Shown one piece after another: positions 1 to 13,700 of a DNA stretch of 64,000 nt (its first letter is position 1; every line of letters starts with the position of its first letter). The position numbers and the translations under genes are program-made. Source of the stretch: Chlorobiota bacterium (GTDB lineage: Bacteria; Bacteroidota; Ignavibacteria; OLB7). The stretch spans positions 62,001 to 126,000 of the forward strand of contig JAEUSP010000136.1 in the NCBI GenBank assembly GCA_016788565.1, in the 5' to 3' direction. Below the pieces are notes generated by a model, which worked only from the letters and a program-made list of their open reading frames with translations, did not search any database and was not told where the DNA came from.

Positions 1-61
1 AAACCCCGCTGCGACGGGGGGCGTAGCCCGGCTCACATTCTCCGCTACGGGCCGCGCTTCG
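1..61. other. Intergenic leader before acnA with small hairpins
   Basis: This GC-rich stretch holds two short inverted repeats: CCCCG (4-8) with CGGGG (15-19), and CGTAGC with GCTACG around 22-50. There is no T-tract after either, so I do not call a terminator. It looks like the edge of an intergenic repeat similar in character to others in the window. Confidence 0.3.
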
Positions 62-118
62 GTGAACACGACCTGCAAGCATAACCAACCATATCCACAT
101 AGAACCGAGGGTAGCACC

Positions 119-2905
<2,787 letters not shown>

Positions 2906-2912
2906 GTGAATC

Positions 2913-2960
2913 CAGCACAGGAGCCAACGAAATTTTGTGTTGGCTCCTGTGCTGAAATTT
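2913..2960 (+). terminator. Rho-independent terminator after acnA
   Basis: A perfect 16-bp stem (2913-2928 with 2939-2954, starting CAGCACAGGAGCC) has a 10-nt AT-rich loop and is followed by AAATTTTAT. It starts 8 nt after the acnA stop codon. Confidence 0.85.
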
Positions 2961-3117
2961 TATCTAGCATTTGCATTGCTTTCAATCTCGCTGGCCTATA
3001 TCTTTGCTCATAAAAAACTCCTTCTTCAGGAACCCCTTCCCGTTAGCACTCAGTTATCGGTATAGCAAGACCTTCTGTTTGGCTATACCTCCATCCACAT
3101 ACCATCTTCAAAACAGC

Positions 3118-3717
3118 ATGAACAATTCACACAGGGTTGTAGCAGCAATGGTTTTTTCAGTACTACTTGCTGCTTGTTCCGACTCCAGCACTCCAACAGA
3201 CCCAGCAACACCGAACAGCCAAGAGAGCTACTTCCCATTAACGAAAGGGAGCACATGGATGTACAACGGGTTAGTCACCTATACGGCAACAATGGAGGGA
3301 GACACCATCGTTGGTGGAAAAACATATCAAATATCACGTGGCAGTACAGGAGGGACATCCTTAGTACGCAAGGAATCCGGCAACTACTATCAAACGCTTA
3401 TTACGCCACCCAATTTCACGGAAATACCGATGTTAAAAGAGAACGCACCAGAAGGAACGTCGTGGGAATATGATGGGGTTGCCAATAGCACTCTGAATCA
3501 CTATGTATATGTACTTGAAAAAAGGGACTTAAAATATACGGTGAATGGGAAGGAGTACAGTGATGTAATTAAGGTCAATTTAAAAGACACCTTGAAAATC
3601 TCTGGGATTTCTATAAATAGCCAGTCGGTAGATTATTATTACGCGAAAGGTGTCGGGCTTATTGAATTTATCACGCCAAAAGGAAAAATATCATTGGTGA
3701 GCTACAGCATCAAATAA
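3118..3717 (+). CDS. Small outer-surface lipoprotein, unknown function
   Basis: The 199-residue product starts with a lipoprotein signal peptide ending in the lipobox LLAAC (lipid-modified C20), followed by a Ser/Thr/Pro/Asp linker, so it should be tethered to a membrane, probably the outer one. The mature part begins around 'YFPLTKGSTWMYNG', a pattern I associate with secreted beta-rich proteins of Bacteroidota of unknown role, and is rich in alternating polar/hydrophobic strands with no catalytic motif. An open frame continues upstream to 2971, but those residues lack a signal sequence; ATG 3118 places the lipobox correctly. The gene is noticeably AT-richer than acnA and its codon use is less GC-biased, which hints at different origin or weak expression. 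It has its own terminator at 3745. Confidence 0.75.
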   Translation: MNNSHRVVAAMVFSVLLAACSDSSTPTDPATPNSQESYFPLTKGSTWMYNGLVTYTATMEGDTIVGGKTYQISRGSTGGTSLVRKESGNYYQTLITPPNFTEIPMLKENAPEGTSWEYDGVANSTLNHYVYVLEKRDLKYTVNGKEYSDVIKVNLKDTLKISGISINSQSVDYYYAKGVGLIEFITPKGKISLVSYSIK

Positions 3718-3744
3718 GAGCGATAGGAATCAGTACAAAGCCGG

Positions 3745-3782
3745 GCCGATGGAAAACGATCCATCGGCTCGGCGTGTTTTGT
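3745..3782 (+). terminator. Terminator after the lipoprotein gene
   Basis: GCCGATGG (3745-3752) pairs with CCATCGGC (3761-3768) around an AAAACGAT loop and is followed by TCGGCGTGTTTTGT, giving a short T-run. It lies 28 nt past the stop of the 3118 gene. Confidence 0.7.
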
Positions 3783-3857
3783 GGTGGAAGCAAGCGCGTT
3801 CGGTCTTCATTCCCCCGCACTTCTCAAATTTATGGCAGATAAGGCTCAGGCTTGCAC

Positions 3858-3903
3858 AAAAATCAACTGCCCCTTCAAGAAAAAAATCTTGAAGGGGCAG
3901 TTG
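3858..3903 (-). terminator. Terminator of the giant beta-roll gene pair (minus strand)
   Basis: A perfect 17-bp stem (3864-3880 with 3887-3903, core CTGCCCCTTCAAGA) encloses a short A/T loop. Read on the minus strand it is followed by a T-run (A's at 3858-3862 on plus). It starts 23 nt after the stop codon of the 3927-10688 gene, so it should end the transcript of the two tandem giant genes. Confidence 0.8.
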
Positions 3904-3926
3904 GTACCGCTGATGGCTGGGGCTGT

Positions 3927-6900
3927 TTACCGCCATGTTCCGCCAGCATAGACAAACATTCGGGAGCCGTTGGCTGGAATGCTTACTGCCGGTGTGGCCA
4001 CGTCAATGCCGTCGTTCGGGTCATCGTTATAGACCCAGATGACTTGACCCGATGATGCTGATGCTGGCAGCGTCAGGTTTGGATCGTTTCCAGCACCGGT
4101 TAAATCCACCCCGTTGCTGGCTATCACCACAATGGCCACGTTGTTATCAACCGCTGTCAGCGCGCAGTTGCTTGTTCCGCAGGCGGTGAACGATTGCGTG
4201 GAAAGAAGAACACGCCCGGCCGAGATGTTCACCCCAACAGCGTTGGTTCCAGCAACCGAAACTGCAATGCCAGTGTTGTTATCCCCTCCGGTTCCGGTCA
4301 TGTTCACATCAATTCCGGTGGCGTTGGTGGCCGTGCCGCCGCTTCCGCTAAAATCGCCGCTGCTTGTTACCGACAGCACCGTTTTGTTGATGGCATCGGT
4401 AGTGGTGTTGGTGGCATCGTTATCCACCACTGCGGTTGTTGTGCTTGCGGTTTTTGCTCCGGTGATATTGAAGTTCGCCGCCTGCCCCGCCCCGCTGTTG
4501 GTGATATTGAACAACGTGCTTGCGCTGCTGGTGGTGCTGCTGAAGGGGAGCGTTAGCTGATCCTTCCAAAATGTTGTTGCCGAATCTATGCCGTTTGTGG
4601 TTTGAATGGCCAGCACTTGCCCTACCGATCCCACTACTGCTGGCAACACGTAATTCCCATTATTGGATACTGATGGCGCACGCAAACCGATGTACTGCGT
4701 CCCCGTGCCGCTCGGTTCTTGGAACCGAAGGTCCCGCGCATTGTTATCGCTGTTGGTCATGGCGATGCGGGCATTTTCAGCGATGAGGAATGTGGAAGCA
4801 AACGTTTGATTTGCGGTCCACGTATTGCTGTTGCCAAGATTGATTCCCAACGGGCTACCTATTGTTCCATTGCCGGTCAGGGTTGCGTTATGTGTAACGG
4901 TGCTAAGCCCGCTTGCATCCGCCCACTCCAACGTTGCTGCGGTTGCTGTTGGCGTGGGGGATGCGGCAATAACAAGTGCTTGCCCAGCGGTTCCGTTGGT
5001 TGCCGGAAGCGTGTAGGTGATGTCGTTGCCTTGCGTTTGCGCTTTGAACGCAGTGTAGTTAGCAGTAGCATTGGGGAATGCACCAGCCCCGCTGTACCCC
5101 TCGAAGAACCGGAGTTCGCTTGGTGCGTTATCGTTGTTGGCAAGCCAGAGATCGGTGTTGCCGAAGACGGCGATGTCCGAGGCGGAGATTGTCATCGGGA
5201 GTGTGCCGCCGCTGTTGTTGGCGTGGTAGCCGAAGCTGCGGGCGGCAGCGGAAGTAAGCGTTAGGCCGCGACCGCCCGGGATGGCGGAGTAATCGCCGGC
5301 GGCTGTGTCGCTGCGCCCGCCCCCCGCTGCGGAATACGCCCCCGAAGCAACGTTGCTAGCACCACCACTGACTGTAGCAGAGTTATTAGAAGCTGTGTTG
5401 AATTGGCCGCCACCCACTGTCGAGCTACTCCCCGTTGCCATGTTGTTTTGCCCACCACCCGCCGTGGAATAGGTCCCCAACGCGGTGTTATTAACACCAC
5501 CATCAACCACAGAATTTTCTCCCGATGCCGCATTCGAGCTTCCCCCGCCAACGGTTGAGTAATCATCCGATGCGGTGTTTCCCGAGCCACCACTTACGGT
5601 TGTCACAATCCCCGATGCCTTATTTCCGGCACCACCACTAACTGTTGATCTGGTACCCGATGCTCTGTTCCCATAGCCACCACCCACCGTTGAATAATTC
5701 GCCGATGCTGTGTCGTTGAAACCGCCACCCACCGTTGAATAATCCCCCGATGCCATGTTGAGATAGCCACCACCCACCAGTGCATAATTCCCTGATGCCG
5801 TGTCACCATAGCCCCCCCCCACCGTTGAGTATGATGTTGAGGCCAAGTTGGCAAACCCTCCGCCCACTACCGTGTACGTTCCTGATGCCCTGTTGCTTAA
5901 GCCCCCAGCCACCACTGCATAATCTGCGAACGCCTTATTGTTATTGCCCCCGCTTATGGTTGCGTAGTTTCCTGTTGCCGTATCAATGTAGCCCCCAGCC
6001 ACGGTTGTATGCGTTCCCGATGCCACGTTGAAAAGGCCACCACCCACTGTCGAGTTATTCCCCGATGCCGTGTTGGTATTGCCCCCCGCCACCACCGTAA
6101 CGGCTCCGGAAGCTGTGTTGCCTAAGCCCCCACTTACCGTCGAAAAACCTCCCGAAGCTATGTTGCCAGTTCCCCCTGCCACCGTGGCATATTGCTTATC
6201 GCTGACGGTTCCTGCGTTGTCGCCAGCACGGTTGTTTTGGCCACCACCAACAATTCCATAGTTATCCGTCACCACGTTCGTTCCACCGTTGGCTCCACCG
6301 CCAGCAATCGTTGCTCCAACCACGCCCGCCGTCACGCTGTTCCCGTTGAAGCCGCCGATGATGTTCGCGCTGGTGGCGTTCGGTTCAAACCGCATCACTC
6401 GCCGGCGGCCTTCGGTGGCGGTGCCAGCATTATCTACCCGAATCTCGAAGGCTTGGTTATCGGTGGTTCCCAAGAAATTCGTTGCCGGATTTGTGCTGGC
6501 GTTGCCGGTTAGACTCCAATTGCTGCCGGCTGCTGACGTTGTCCATTCCAACGTTGCAGCGGTTGCTGTTGGCGTGGGGGATGCAGCAACGGCCAGCACT
6601 TGCCCAGCAGAACCGTTGACGGCCGGAAGCGTGTAGGTGATATCACCCGTTTGCGTTTGCGCTTTGAACGCAGTGTAGTTAGCAGTGGCATTTGGGAATG
6701 GACCAGCCCCGCTGTATGCCTCGAAGAACCGTAGCTCGCTGGGGTTGCCATCGTTGTTGGCAAGCCACAGATCGGCGTTGCCGAAAACCGCTACGTCGGG
6801 GGTGCTGATGGTCATCGGGAGCATGCCAGCGCCGTTGTTGCTGTTGAACCCGAAACTGCGCAGCGCGCTGGCATCCAGGGTCATTCCGCGTCCGCCGGGG

Positions 6901-9900
6901 ATTGCGCTGTTGGGCCCGGCCGCGCTGTTGCCGCTGCCACCACCAACGGTGGAGTTCAGCCCCGTCGCGCTGTTGTTAATGCCACCGCCCACGGTGGTTG
7001 CGGTCGCGCTGGCGGTATTGCTTTCGCCGCCGGAAACAGTGGAGCGGTCGCCGCTGGCTTTGTTTTTGAAGCCGCCGCCAATGGCTGCAATGGAGCCGGT
7101 GGCCGTGTCGCTTTCGCCGCCAGCGATTGCGGAGCGGTAGCCGCTGGCGTAGTTGAAGGCTCCGCCGCCAATCGCTGCATCGCTTGCACCAACAATAGTC
7201 CGGTTGGATGAGCCTGAGCCGATGAACGACCCCGCCGCCGCAGCGTTGTTCTGGAAGCCGCCGCCAATCGTGGCATACGGCGCGCTGGCGGTGTCGCTTT
7301 GGCCGCCACCAACGGTGGCGTAGTTGCCAGTGGCCCCGTTTGCACGCCCACCAGCCACGGTGGCAAACTCGCCGGTGGCATCGTTATCAATGCCGCCGCC
7401 AACAACACCGTAGTTGTTGGTTGCCGTATTGGCAGCGCCGCCAACCACCACCGAGCGGTAGCCGCTGGCCACGTTGGTGTAGCCGCCGCCAACAAACGCC
7501 CACTGGCCGCTGGCGGTGTCGTTCTCGCCACCAACCACAATCGCCATGCTGGCACTGGAAAGGTTGTTTGAGCCGCCGCCAATAAAGCCGCTGTTTGTGG
7601 ATGCTCTGTTCTGAAGCCCGCCAGCAATTGTTGTATAAATCCCGGTTGCGCGGTTGGTGTTGCCACCACCAACTGTGGAATACTGGCCGCTTGCGGTGTC
7701 GCTGCGGCCGCCAGCTACGGTGGCATACTGATCAGTGGCAGCATTATTCTGGCCGCCACCAACAGTTGTGGAAACGTTGGAAGAGATGTTGTTGGTGCCG
7801 CCACTCACTGTAGAGTTATCCCCCGAAGCACGATTGTTCTCGCCACCGCCGATAAATGCTTTAGGCCCTGATGCTCGGTTATCAATGCCACCAACAATCG
7901 AAGCATAGTCTGCCGTAGCCTTATTCCGCAACCCACCCACAATCCCTGCCCACTGGCCGCTGGCGGTGTCTCGTTCGCCGCCAGCCACAACGGACATATT
8001 GGCACCGGAAAGATTGAGTGCACCGCCGCCAACAACGCTGCCATTGTTGGATGCGCGGTTGTCTAACCCGCCCGCTACCGTCCCATACGCTCCGATTGCA
8101 CGGTTAATGCTGCCGCCACCAACAAAGGAGTTTGCCCCGCTTGCGGTGTCGTTTTGGCCGCCGCTTACCACTGAGTATTCCCCGCTGGCAACGTTGTTGA
8201 ATCCACCGCCAACAGTAGCATAGAAGCGGTCGGATGTTGTTCCGGTGTTGTCGCCGGCGCGGTTGTTGCGGCCACCGCTTACCACGCCGTAGTTATCCGT
8301 CACCAGGTTGGTGCTGCCGTTTTCTCCGCCGCCAGCAATCGTTGCTCCAAAAACCCCGCTGGTTACGCTGTTGCTGTTGAACCCGCCGATGATGTTTGGG
8401 CTGGTTCCGGTCGGCTCGAACCGCATCACCCTCCGGCGGCCCTGGGTGGCGATGCCACCGTTATCCACACGAATCTCGAAGGCTTGGTTATTGGTGGTTC
8501 CAAGAAAATTGGTTGCTGGATTGGTGCTGTTGTTTCCGCTCAACCCCCATGCGTTGGCGGACACGATGGAGTCGGCATCGGCCCAACTCATTACTCCGCC
8601 TGTGGTTGCTGTCAACACATCACCGCTGCTTGCCGGAGCCGAGGCTGGAAGCGTGTAGGTGATATCACTGGTTTGCGTTTGCGCTTTGAAGGCGGTGTAG
8701 TTGGCGGTGTTTGGGAATGCACCAGCGGTGTTGTACGCCTCGAAGAAGCGTAGCTCGCTGGGGTTGTTATCGTTGTTGGCAAGCCAGAGATCGGTGTTGC
8801 CGAAGACGGCGATGTCGGGGGCGGAGATCGTCATGTTGCGGTCCCCAGCCGCAGTGTTAGCGTGGAATCCGAAGCTGCGGTCGGCGGTGGCAGTTAGCGT
8901 TAAGCCATTCCCGCCGGGGATTGCGGAGTAATCGCCCGATGCTGTATCGCTGACACCACCACCTACGGTTGAGTAGAGACCCGATGCCACGTTGCTTGAA
9001 CCACCACCCACCGCCGAGGTAGCTCCCGACGCTCTGTTCCCCAAACCGCCTGCTACCGTGGCCTCAACTCCCGATGCCACATTGCCATGGCCGCCACCAA
9101 CGGCGGCATCGTTCCCCGATGCCACATTGTCATGGCCACCACCCACGGTTGCAAACGTTGCGGAGGCCGTGTTGCCCAAGCCGCCGCTCACGGTTCCGTA
9201 TGGCATATCTGCTGTTGTTCCGGCACCATCACCAGCTTGGTTATCTCGCCCACCACCAACCACTCCATAATCATCCGTCACGCTGTTGGTAAGCCCGTTG
9301 GCCCCACCGCCAGCAATCGTTGCGCCAGCCACTCCCGCCGTTACGCTGTTGCCGTTAAATCCACCGATGATGTTCGCGCTGGTTGCGTTCGGTTCAAACC
9401 GCATCACCCGGCGGCGACCTTCGGTGGCGGTTCCGCCGTTATCCACTCGAATCTCGAAGGCTTGGTTGTCGGTGGTTCCCAAAAAGTTGGTTGCTGGATT
9501 TGTGCTGGCGTTGCCAGTTAGCGCCCAATCGTTGCTGGCGGCTGGGGTTGCCCAGACGATGTTGCTGCCGTCGTAGGTAATCACTTGCGTGGCTGCCGCG
9601 CCGGATGAACTGATCTTCCCCAGGCCAATGGTGTTGTCGGCAATGTCGGCGTTGGTGATCGTGTTGTCCAGAATATCTGTGCTGGAAACAGTGTTGTCAA
9701 TAATCTCTGCCGAGCCGATGGCGTTGTCGGCCATCTCAGCATTCCCAATCGCGTTGTCCAGCATCTCGGCGTTGCCGATGGCGTTGTCATCCATTTCCGA
9801 ATTGCCCACAACGTTTGCACCGATCTCGCTTGCACCGACTGCGTTTGAAGCAATTTTGCTGGCGGTAACGGCATCGTTGGCAAGGTCAATGTTATCAACC

Positions 9901-10688
9901 GTGCCGTTCAGAATATCTGCCCCGGTGATCGTGTTGTCGGCAATCTCGGCCGAGCCGATTGCATCGGTTGCAACGGTTGGGTTTGGATAGCTTCCGGTTA
10001 AATCGCCACCAGCCGCGCCGCCCGGGTTTGGGTTCCCCCAATCAAGCGTGGCCGAAGTTGCGGTGGGAGCTGGCGAAGCTGCAATCCGCAAGGCTTGCCC
10101 CGCCGTTCCGGTGGCCGCTGGCAGTGTGTAGGTGATGTTGTTCCCGCTTTGATCCTGCGCTTTGAACGCTGTGTAATCGCTTCCGGTCCCGTTCGGTTCG
10201 TGCAAGCGAACCTCGCCTGCGGTTCCGGTGTTGCCAAGCACAAGGTTTCCATCGTTGATCTGCACCCGCCCGGTTGCCTGGATTGCTGGACCGGTTCCGG
10301 TGGTGCTGGCGGCCAACGCCGCCGCGCTGCTTCCGGCGTTGGTGATGGCGAACAATCCCGCCCCCCCGGTTCCGGTGTTCGTCAGGCTGAACAGAACGCC
10401 AGCATCGCTAACGGTTGCCGACAAGGGAAAACTGACGGTTGAGGTGACCCATGTTGTGATCCCGCTCCCATCTGTCCGCAAAAACTGCCCTGCTGTTCCT
10501 GGGTCCCCCGGAAGGGTGAGCGTCCAGGTGCTGCCAAGCGTGGGGGATTTCAGGATCAGCGGAGTAATCGGCGAGCCACCACCGGACAGGTAGAGTGAGG
10601 TGGCGTATGTTGGCTTGTAGGTTTGCGCGTTGGCCACAACGGAAGTAATCCCGAAAACAGCCGCCAAAGCAAGAAAGAAATTCTTCAT
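3927..10688 (-). CDS. Giant secreted beta-roll repeat protein (YadA-head-like), 2253 aa
   Basis: A Sec signal peptide (about residues 1-21, cleavage after VANA) precedes a tail-fibre-like N-domain. Residues about 244-360 are ten-residue repeats of the type xDNAIGNAEM. Three blocks follow, each with the same order: an entry module (RRVMRFEPNATSANIIGGF, near 425, 1428 and, as a variant, 750), a run of about 15-residue units of pattern S-T-V-G-G-G-x-x-N-x-A-S-G-x-Y (about 460-583, 782-1253, 1460-1798), and a cap (AIPGGxGLTLT... then LWLANNDNNPSELRFFE and TQTGDITYTLPA). The C-terminal about 330 residues are beta-rich and end in a small tip-like domain. The units resemble the left-handed beta-roll of YadA/Hep_Hag heads, so trimeric fibre formation is plausible (inference). 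No YadA translocator barrel, LPXTG or obvious T9SS tail is visible. It lies 42 nt downstream of its paralogue and is probably co-transcribed with it. Confidence 0.8.
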   Translation of the reverse strand: MKNFFLALAAVFGITSVVANAQTYKPTYATSLYLSGGGSPITPLILKSPTLGSTWTLTLPGDPGTAGQFLRTDGSGITTWVTSTVSFPLSATVSDAGVLFSLTNTGTGGAGLFAITNAGSSAAALAASTTGTGPAIQATGRVQINDGNLVLGNTGTAGEVRLHEPNGTGSDYTAFKAQDQSGNNITYTLPAATGTAGQALRIAASPAPTATSATLDWGNPNPGGAAGGDLTGSYPNPTVATDAIGSAEIADNTITGADILNGTVDNIDLANDAVTASKIASNAVGASEIGANVVGNSEMDDNAIGNAEMLDNAIGNAEMADNAIGSAEIIDNTVSSTDILDNTITNADIADNTIGLGKISSSGAAATQVITYDGSNIVWATPAASNDWALTGNASTNPATNFLGTTDNQAFEIRVDNGGTATEGRRRVMRFEPNATSANIIGGFNGNSVTAGVAGATIAGGGANGLTNSVTDDYGVVGGGRDNQAGDGAGTTADMPYGTVSGGLGNTASATFATVGGGHDNVASGNDAAVGGGHGNVASGVEATVAGGLGNRASGATSAVGGGSSNVASGLYSTVGGGVSDTASGDYSAIPGGNGLTLTATADRSFGFHANTAAGDRNMTISAPDIAVFGNTDLWLANNDNNPSELRFFEAYNTAGAFPNTANYTAFKAQTQTSDITYTLPASAPASSGDVLTATTGGVMSWADADSIVSANAWGLSGNNSTNPATNFLGTTNNQAFEIRVDNGGIATQGRRRVMRFEPTGTSPNIIGGFNSNSVTSGVFGATIAGGGENGSTNLVTDNYGVVSGGRNNRAGDNTGTTSDRFYATVGGGFNNVASGEYSVVSGGQNDTASGANSFVGGGSINRAIGAYGTVAGGLDNRASNNGSVVGGGALNLSGANMSVVAGGERDTASGQWAGIVGGLRNKATADYASIVGGIDNRASGPKAFIGGGENNRASGDNSTVSGGTNNISSNVSTTVGGGQNNAATDQYATVAGGRSDTASGQYSTVGGGNTNRATGIYTTIAGGLQNRASTNSGFIGGGSNNLSSASMAIVVGGENDTASGQWAFVGGGYTNVASGYRSVVVGGAANTATNNYGVVGGGIDNDATGEFATVAGGRANGATGNYATVGGGQSDTASAPYATIGGGFQNNAAAAGSFIGSGSSNRTIVGASDAAIGGGAFNYASGYRSAIAGGESDTATGSIAAIGGGFKNKASGDRSTVSGGESNTASATATTVGGGINNSATGLNSTVGGGSGNSAAGPNSAIPGGRGMTLDASALRSFGFNSNNGAGMLPMTISTPDVAVFGNADLWLANNDGNPSELRFFEAYSGAGPFPNATANYTAFKAQTQTGDITYTLPAVNGSAGQVLAVAASPTPTATAATLEWTTSAAGSNWSLTGNASTNPATNFLGTTDNQAFEIRVDNAGTATEGRRRVMRFEPNATSANIIGGFNGNSVTAGVVGATIAGGGANGGTNVVTDNYGIVGGGQNNRAGDNAGTVSDKQYATVAGGTGNIASGGFSTVSGGLGNTASGAVTVVAGGNTNTASGNNSTVGGGLFNVASGTHTTVAGGYIDTATGNYATISGGNNNKAFADYAVVAGGLSNRASGTYTVVGGGFANLASTSYSTVGGGYGDTASGNYALVGGGYLNMASGDYSTVGGGFNDTASANYSTVGGGYGNRASGTRSTVSGGAGNKASGIVTTVSGGSGNTASDDYSTVGGGSSNAASGENSVVDGGVNNTALGTYSTAGGGQNNMATGSSSTVGGGQFNTASNNSATVSGGASNVASGAYSAAGGGRSDTAAGDYSAIPGGRGLTLTSAAARSFGYHANNSGGTLPMTISASDIAVFGNTDLWLANNDNAPSELRFFEGYSGAGAFPNATANYTAFKAQTQGNDITYTLPATNGTAGQALVIAASPTPTATAATLEWADASGLSTVTHNATLTGNGTIGSPLGINLGNSNTWTANQTFASTFLIAENARIAMTNSDNNARDLRFQEPSGTGTQYIGLRAPSVSNNGNYVLPAVVGSVGQVLAIQTTNGIDSATTFWKDQLTLPFSSTTSSASTLFNITNSGAGQAANFNITGAKTASTTTAVVDNDATNTTTDAINKTVLSVTSSGDFSGSGGTATNATGIDVNMTGTGGDNNTGIAVSVAGTNAVGVNISAGRVLLSTQSFTACGTSNCALTAVDNNVAIVVIASNGVDLTGAGNDPNLTLPASASSGQVIWVYNDDPNDGIDVATPAVSIPANGSRMFVYAGGTWR
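4930..5290 (-). repeat. Capping cassette copy 1 (gene 3927-10688, block 3)
   Basis: This segment encodes the AIPGGRGLTLT...ELRFFE...TYTLPA cap and linker. Near-identical DNA recurs at about 6545-6920, 8640-8930, 11095-11435 and 14310-14665, so five copies are spread over the two tandem giant genes. The central stretch 'gttggcaagccagagatcgg' recurs with at most one or two base changes. Confidence 0.8.
9610..9965 (-). repeat. Ten-residue (30-bp) imperfect tandem repeats
   Basis: About twelve copies of a 30-bp unit encode xDNAIGNAEM/xDNTIxxADI-type decapeptides within the 3927-10688 protein (residues about 244-360). The regular Asn and Ile/Met spacing suggests a narrow beta-solenoid or fibre shaft placed between the N-domain and the first beta-roll block, as seen in some phage tail fibres (inference). 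Confidence 0.75.
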
Positions 10689-10730
10689 GGTTGATTGGTT
10701 CTTTGAAGTTGGTTGGATACTGTTCTTGGA

Positions 10731-13700
10731 TTAGTTCGTGGAGACAAGCCGCCAGAATCCGGAGGTTGCGTCGTAGATCAAGGTGGCAGTGCCGTCGGGG
10801 CCTAACGTGATATCGCCTCCGCCTGGCAACTGGAATCGGTTGGCCACCAGCGAGCTGCCGTCTTGATGCTTCAGTGTGATGTTGTTGGCACCGATATTAC
10901 ACACCACGATTTGCCGTCCATCCACACCGGCAGCAATTCCGGTGATATCAATGCCGGCTATCACCGAAGTTTCCATGCGGAAGAAGGTGGCGGTGGTGCT
11001 GAGCGAAAGATCATCTTGGTCAGCACTGAACGCGCCGCCACTGGTGTTGGTGGAGTTTGTGGCGTTGATAATGGTTGCCCCGTTGCCAACCCACTCCAAC
11101 GTTGCGGTGGTTGCCGTTGGCGCAGGGGCCGCAGCAACCGCAAGAATTTGCCCAGCCGCACCGTTGCTGGCAGGCAAGGTGTAGGTGATATTTCCCGTTT
11201 GCGTTTGCGCTTTGAATGCCGTGTAGTTGGCGGTATTTGGGAATGCACCAGCCGTGTTGTAGGCCTCGAAGAAGCGTAGCTCGCTGGGGTTGTTATCGTT
11301 GTTAGCAAGCCAGAGATCGGTGTTGCCGAAGAGGGCAATCGCGGTGTCGGCAATGGTCATGTTCCGGTCGCCCGCCGGGCTGTTGGCGTGGAAACCAACG
11401 GTACGCGGAGCATCTATCGTCAAACCGCGACCGCCGATAATAGCGGAGTACGGCCCGAACACAGTATTGCTCAACCCGCCGCTCACCACCCCAGCAATGG
11501 ATGCGCTATCAATCAGGTTGCTTCGCCCGCCACCGATGGTTGCATCCGTTGAGTTCTCGGTAATGAGGTTTCCATAACCACCGCCGATTGTGCCGTAGGC
11601 TGAACCATTGGTGACAGTGTTGGAATCGCCACCAGCAATCACCGATGACGTTGCGTTGTTCGTCAGCAAGTTCCGACGGCCACCGCCGATTGCACCGTAG
11701 GCTGAACCATTGGTGACAGTGTTGGAATCGCCACCAGCAATTACTGATGACGTTGCGCTGTTCGTCAGCAAGTTCCAACGGCCACCGCCGATTGCGCTGT
11801 ACGTTGCTCCATCACGAATGGTGTTGGAATCGCCACCAGCAATCACCGATGATGTTGAGGTGTTCATCAGCAAATTCCGACGGCCGCCGCTGATGGCTCC
11901 GTAGGTTGCTCCATCACGAATGGTGTTCGAGTCGCCGCCAGCAATCACTGATGACGTTGCGTTGTTTGTCAGCAAGTTCCGACGGCCACCACCGATTGCA
12001 CCGTAGGTTGTTCCATTGGTGATCGTGTTCGTGTCGCCACCAGCAATCACCGATGATGTTGAGCTGTTCGTCAGCAAGTTCCGACGGCCGCCGCCGATTG
12101 CGCTGTACGTTGCCCCAAATGAGACTTGGTTCGAGTCACCGCCACCGATACTGGCATTGTTCACGCTGGTGATAAGGTTCTTTCGGCCACCAACAATCGC
12201 GCTGTACATTGATCCACCGGTAATCGTGTTCGTGTCGCCGCCGGCAATCACCGATGATGTTGAGCTGTTGATTAACACGTTCTTGCGACCACCACCGATG
12301 TGAGCATATTGCGCCCCCATGTTGTTCCCATAACCGCCACCCACCGAGCCATACGATCCACCAAAAGAGAACTGGTTGGAATCGCCGCCAGCGATGACGC
12401 CATAGCTGGAACTGAAAAGCAAGTTCCGACGGCCACCGCCGATTGCACCGTAGGTTGATCCACCGGTGACAGTGTTGGAATCGCCGCCAGCAATCACCGA
12501 TAACGTTGCGCTGTTGGTCAGCAGATTCTTACGCCCACCACCGATTGCACCGTAGGTTGCTCCGCTACTAATGGCATTGGAATCACCACCACCGATTGAA
12601 GAATAAGACACGCTGGTGATAAAATTCCGACGACCGCCAGCAATCGCGCTGTAGGCTGATCCACCGGTAACAGTGTTGGAATCGCCACCAGCAATCACCG
12701 ACGATGTTGCGCTGTTCGTCAGCAAGTTCCAACGGCCACCGCCGATTGCGCTGTACGCTGCCCCAAATGAAACTTGGTTCGAGTCACCGCCACCGATACT
12801 GGCATTGTTCACGCTAGTGATAAGGTTCTTTCGGCCACCAACAATCGCGCTGTACATTGATCCACCGGTGATCGTGTTCGTGTCGCCGCCAGCAATTACC
12901 GACGACGTTGAACCGTTGATTAACACGTTCTTGCGACCACCACCGATGTGGGCATATTGCGCCCCCATGTTGTTCCCATAACCGCCACCCACCGAGCCAT
13001 ACGATCCACCAGAAGAGAACTGGTTGGAATCGCCGCCAGCGATGACACCATAGCTGGAACTGAAAAGCAAGTTCCGACGGCCACCGCCGATTGCACCGTA
13101 GGTTGATCCACCGGTGACAGTGTTGGAATCGCCGCCAGCAATCACCGATAACGTTGCGCTGTTGGTCAGCAGGTTCTTACGCCCACCACCGATTGCGCCG
13201 TAGGTCGCTCCGCTATTTATGGCGTTGGAGTCACCACCACCGATTGAAGAATGACTTACGCTGGTGATAAAATTCCGACGACCGCCAGCAATTGCGCTGT
13301 AGGTTGATCCACCGGTGACAGTGTTAGAATCGCCACCAGCAATCACCGATGATGTTGCGCTGTTCGTCAGCAAGTTCCAACGGCCACCGCCGATTGCGCT
13401 GTACGCTGCCCCAAATGAGACTTGGTTCGAGTCACCGCCACCGATACTGGCATTGTTCACGCTAGTGATAAGGTTCTTTCGGCCACCAACAATCGCGCTG
13501 TACATTGATCCACCGGTGATCGTGTTCGTGTCGCCGCCGGCAATCACCGATGATGTTGAACTGTTGATTAACACGTTCTTGCGGCCACCACCGATGTGAG
13601 CATATTGGCCGCCCAGATTGTTTCCATAACCACCACCCACCGAGCCATACGAGCCACCAGGAGAGAACAGGTTGGAATCGCCGCCAGCGATAACACCATA

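Noticed and set aside
4114-10593. Many plus-strand ORFs of 60-180 codons opposite the 2253-aa gene
   Set aside because: They are antisense shadows of a GC-biased repeat gene, lack RBS and signal, and repeat with its units.
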